A stretch of DNA of 36,579 nucleotides from Candidatus Aminicenantota bacterium. Lineage in GTDB: Bacteria > Acidobacteriota > Aminicenantia > UBA2199. A program made the translations under genes and the position numbers. The stretch covers positions 1-36,579 of the forward strand of contig JAOZUQ010000025.1 of the NCBI GenBank assembly GCA_029938635.1. Direction: 5' to 3'. Under the pieces are notes generated by a model. That model did no database searches. It was not told the DNA's origin and saw nothing but the letters and a program-made list of their open reading frames with translations. How positions within the stretch are numbered: position 1 is the first letter of the stretch; each line of letters starts with the position of its first letter. Below, one piece after another: positions 34,037 through 36,579 of this stretch.

Positions 34037-35206
34037 CTATCTGACAATAAAAAATCCTGAAACTGCAATACTACTGACCTTACCGTCCCCCCCTATTCCT
34101 AGTCCGGCATCGATCAAAACTTTATTTATATAAATTCCGAGACCAAGTCCATAAAACAACTTCCCTTTGCCTCCGAATAAATATTTTTCAGTAAGATCAC
34201 TCATTATTCCTGCTCTTGCAAAGAATCTACCATTAAAAAAAGATCTTTCTACTCCCAATGAAACAGGTTGAACATCTTCGCCATTCAGATACATATCAGA
34301 TTTATTCACGTCTATATCAATATAAATACCGGTTCTCTGATCAGGCCTGAACGAAACTGCAGCAATAATTCTCTGAGACAGCTTAATTTCTCCGGTATCA
34401 AACTCAATAACCGGATCTTTATAGTTTTTGAGTATTAAACTGGCTCTGAACATAGGACTTATCACAGCACTAATGGAAAAATCAGCTAAAAATATACCAA
34501 AATTGTTTTCAGACCCGAGCCATCCGAATTCCAGGTAGTCTTTTTCTGTTGAAGATGAAGTAAAATCCTCATTTATCAATGGAATGGAAAATTTGGAAAC
34601 TTTGCCGGAAAGGTAGTGAACAGTAACGCCGAGACTTATTTCCTTTGTAACATCCAATGAGTATGACAGTGAATACTGTGTATAGGAAAGGCCTGTGATA
34701 TTCATATTCAGGTCTTCGAGATAATTTCCTGTAATAAGGTCAATATCATTATCCAGAATTGAAGTCCTTTCAGGATTAACAACTGCAAGATTTACAAATG
34801 AAACAGCAAGCCCATACCTTTTAAAAGCAGCACCGGTCTGACTGGAACGAAATCCGTACATTCCATGTTTCGAGTTGAATAACTGGTCCAGCTTATTATG
34901 AATGGCCTCCCTGTTACTAATTCCCAAAGATTCAAAATTCAAGAGGTCTTCTTTAAGAATATCAGCAAGTGATTCACTAAATCCTTTGTAACTGGAATAA
35001 TCACTCTGATATTGATATCCGGATATAAAAAACTCAAATCCTGATAAAAGTCCGGGGTTCAGATATACCGAATTGAAATCATAATTAAATGCAGATGAAG
35101 AATAGCCGAGAGATAATGATCGGGCACCATAATACATGGGAATCACAGAATGTAATTGAAAAGTAAGAAAAATTATAAGAATGATTACAGTCTTTACCAA
35201 TTTCAT
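34037..35206 (-). CDS. Outer-membrane beta-barrel protein (TraF/PorV-like)
   Basis: A 389-residue exported protein. It has a signal peptide (about residues 1-20) and begins in the mature part with MYYGARSLSLGYSSSAFNYDFNSVYLNPG, the start typical of outer-membrane barrels of the TraF_2/PorV/FadL-like group. Alternating aromatic and polar strands continue to the C-terminal VSGFFIVR, consistent with insertion by BAM. The exact family and cargo cannot be resolved; transport, attachment or protein export are all possible. It has its own leaderless-type promoter and precedes the pil operon without overlap. Confidence 0.75.
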   Translation of the reverse strand: MKLVKTVIILIIFLTFQLHSVIPMYYGARSLSLGYSSSAFNYDFNSVYLNPGLLSGFEFFISGYQYQSDYSSYKGFSESLADILKEDLLNFESLGISNREAIHNKLDQLFNSKHGMYGFRSSQTGAAFKRYGLAVSFVNLAVVNPERTSILDNDIDLITGNYLEDLNMNITGLSYTQYSLSYSLDVTKEISLGVTVHYLSGKVSKFSIPLINEDFTSSSTEKDYLEFGWLGSENNFGIFLADFSISAVISPMFRASLILKNYKDPVIEFDTGEIKLSQRIIAAVSFRPDQRTGIYIDIDVNKSDMYLNGEDVQPVSLGVERSFFNGRFFARAGIMSDLTEKYLFGGKGKLFYGLGLGIYINKVLIDAGLGIGGDGKVSSIAVSGFFIVR

Positions 35207-35214
35207 TATTGATA

Positions 35215-35243
35215 AATATATGAGATATGAAAAAAAAAGTCAA
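35215..35243 (-). promoter_or_regulatory. Sigma-70-type promoter of the outer-membrane barrel gene, leaderless
   Basis: On the minus strand TTGACT (35238-35243), a 17-bp spacer and TATATT (35215-35220), then 8 nt to the ATG at 35206. No Shine-Dalgarno is present before the ATG. Confidence 0.7.
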
Positions 35244-35269
35244 TAATATTGGACATTTCTTGAAAATTA

Positions 35270-35911
35270 TTACTTTTTTTTCAATAACAATCCATTGATT
35301 CTTTTTCTGACTATCTCATGAAGTGATGATTTTACAGATATTTCTTTAAGCCTTTTAAATTCAATGTTTGGAATTATTTCCATCCATATTCTGATCGGGG
35401 CCTCTTTATCAAAAGAGATCGCATAACACACTCTTCTGTTTTTTATCCAATCAGTTTCAATCAGGAGATTGTATAGTTTAATCTTATCCCTATCTCTGTT
35501 AACAAATTTTATGATCAGATCTTCTGTACAATTCGGATTATCTATAATTACTTTCAGTATATTCACATCCTTCTCATTTATGAAATACTCAATAAGATTC
35601 AGAGGTGCTCTCTTTAATAATGAAATTTTTTCACCTATCGGGATTTTATTATACCTTTGTGTAAACTCTATCTCACATTTCTTTCGAACAAAAGGATTTG
35701 CCCTTTTATTCTTTGTCACATTCAAAATATCCGGAGTGAAAAGTGATGAAATCACATTTAGAGCAGTCTCAACCGGGAATGCGGGGTGTTGGATAAGATT
35801 AAGTTTTATACGGTAATTGTTTTTAAACTCTTCATAAATATCGAGAAGGTATTTCGAATCTACTCCGCCACTTTGAAGTTTTCTTAAAATATCAAACTCT
35901 TTTTTTTTCAA
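35270..35911 (-). CDS. Hypothetical protein, predicted all-helical repeat
   Basis: A 213-residue protein I do not recognise. It is predicted to be almost entirely helical, with repeated short units containing hydrophobic pairs (for example LIQHPAFPVETALNVISSLF, PLNLIEYFINEKDVNILK, TEDLIIKFVNRDRDK), which resemble HEAT or leucine-rich-variant repeats used for protein binding. It is soluble and basic at the C-terminus. The start is a TTG without a Shine-Dalgarno and an in-frame stop occurs four codons upstream, so the exact start is unsure. It lies 9 bp after the UbiA-like gene and is probably co-transcribed. Confidence 0.65.
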   Translation of the reverse strand: MKKKEFDILRKLQSGGVDSKYLLDIYEEFKNNYRIKLNLIQHPAFPVETALNVISSLFTPDILNVTKNKRANPFVRKKCEIEFTQRYNKIPIGEKISLLKRAPLNLIEYFINEKDVNILKVIIDNPNCTEDLIIKFVNRDRDKIKLYNLLIETDWIKNRRVCYAISFDKEAPIRIWMEIIPNIEFKRLKEISVKSSLHEIVRKRINGLLLKKK

Positions 35912-35920
35912 AATTATAGA

Positions 35921-36579
35921 TTATTTATAGATCAGGAATACAAACACTCCGATCCATAATATCAGATTTATTAAAAATGGGAAATCTGAAAAAAGAACCT
36001 CTTCTGGATTCTCTCCCTTCTCTTTAATATAAGTAAGAAATAGATATCTGAAAATTCCGAATATAACAAAAGGCACTGTTAAATAAAGGTCTTTTGTATG
36101 AAAATAATTCTGAATATCGGGATTCAGAACATAAATTATATAAGAGATCAAAGTAGCTGAAGTGGTAATGGAAATCAGTTGATCAATTAAAGGTAAACTA
36201 TAATTTTTAAGAGATATTCGGGTTGAGGACCATCCATCTCTTTCTCCTAATACAAGTTCCTGCCTCCGTTTCACAAGCCCAAGGAACAATGCAAGGAGGA
36301 AAGTAACTATAAAGAGCCATGGTGACAGATATATACTATTTATTTTTCCACCTATCATGACTCGAAGAACAAATCCGATTGCAATAATGAACACATCAAA
36401 AATAGCAATATTCTTGAGATAAACAGAGTAGAAAAAATTAATAAAAACATAAATAAGAGAGATAATGAAAAAACCTCTGTTAAAAAAGAAACCTGCTGAC
36501 AATGTAATAATGAGTAAAAAAACTGATACAGAGAGAGCAGGAAGAACTTTCAATGATCCTGATGCAATTGGCCTGTTTT
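35921..36579 (-). CDS. UbiA family prenyltransferase, probable polyprenyl-phosphate phosphoribosyltransferase (N-terminus cut by window edge)
   Basis: Partial membrane enzyme; the frame stays open to the last base of the window, so the true start is beyond it. The first visible residues (NRPIASGSLKV) are the segment following the first aspartate-rich motif of UbiA proteins, hence the metal-binding NDxxDxxxD lies outside. Further evidence is DVFIIAIGFVLRVMIGG and SPWLFIVTFLLALFLGLVKRRQEL, blocks of the decaprenyl-phosphate phosphoribosyltransferase branch, which makes the precursor of decaprenyl-phosphoarabinose. About six membrane helices remain. A TTG at 36553 could be taken as a start but falls inside the conserved domain. 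Substrate is inferred from family only. Confidence 0.8.
   Translation of the reverse strand, partial: NRPIASGSLKVLPALSVSVFLLIITLSAGFFFNRGFFIISLIYVFINFFYSVYLKNIAIFDVFIIAIGFVLRVMIGGKINSIYLSPWLFIVTFLLALFLGLVKRRQELVLGERDGWSSTRISLKNYSLPLIDQLISITTSATLISYIIYVLNPDIQNYFHTKDLYLTVPFVIFGIFRYLFLTYIKEKGENPEEVLFSDFPFLINLILWIGVFVFLIYK

Noticed and set aside
35913-35918. Perfect TATAAT on the minus strand before the 35911 gene
   Set aside because: The expected start site would fall inside the coding sequence and no -35 is present at 16-18 bp; likely chance in AT-rich DNA.
36551-36553. TTG at 36553 as the start of the UbiA-like gene
   Set aside because: The frame remains open upstream and encodes the conserved NRPIASG segment, so the gene is cut by the window edge.

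Overview
This window comes from an AT-rich, tightly packed, diderm (Gram-negative-type) bacterial chromosome. The envelope type is shown by a TonB-dependent receptor, a second outer-membrane barrel, a lipoprotein, type IV pilus ATPases and a UbiA-type polyprenyl-phosphate phosphoribosyltransferase. Citrate lyase subunits and a DUF362 protein with two [4Fe-4S] motifs would suit an anaerobic or fermentative life. Gene content fits an uncultured lineage near Acidobacteriota/Aminicenantota or the old Deltaproteobacteria, but no marker here fixes the phylum and I do not assign one. There is no phage, IS transposase, CRISPR array or rRNA.

Layout. 1-846 (-): 3'-truncated holB. 1004-5176 (+): hslV-hslU, a fibronectin-type lipoprotein and a DUF362 ferredoxin protein. 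5177-5943: a small cassette with a DUF559 nuclease-like gene between two copies of a hairpin-bearing repeat, the whole bounded by a near-identical 12-bp direct repeat. 5956-10983 (-): phosphorylase-like gene, 2-hydroxyacid dehydrogenase, and an M1-M28-PDZ secreted peptidase. 11065-13622 (+): signal peptidase I and a KtrB/KtrA potassium system. 13632-17007 (-): membrane protein, fused CitD-CitE, CitF. 17175-21595 (+): phoH, PgpH-type HD hydrolase, ybeY and DUF72, the last running 9 nt into an antisense tRNA-Pro(CGG). 21710-24590: TonB receptor (-), PspC protein (+), lytic transglycosylase (-). 24755-26881: purH (+) and maf (-), convergent. 26900-33995 (-): pilB-pilT-pilC-pilS-pilR, maf following. 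34037-36579 (-): outer-membrane barrel, helical-repeat-like protein, partial UbiA.

Two themes stand out. First, several lead genes (hslV, lepB, pilB, the 35206 barrel gene) have near-consensus sigma-70 promoters whose -10 box lies only 6-8 nt before the ATG and have no Shine-Dalgarno, so their mRNAs should be leaderless; operon-internal genes mostly carry good Shine-Dalgarno sites. Second, the DUF559 cassette looks like a real insertion: its flanking 12-mers recreate an uninterrupted junction between the DUF362 and peptidase stop codons, and other convergent pairs here are separated by only 9 bp. It is my best candidate for an under-described mobile system.
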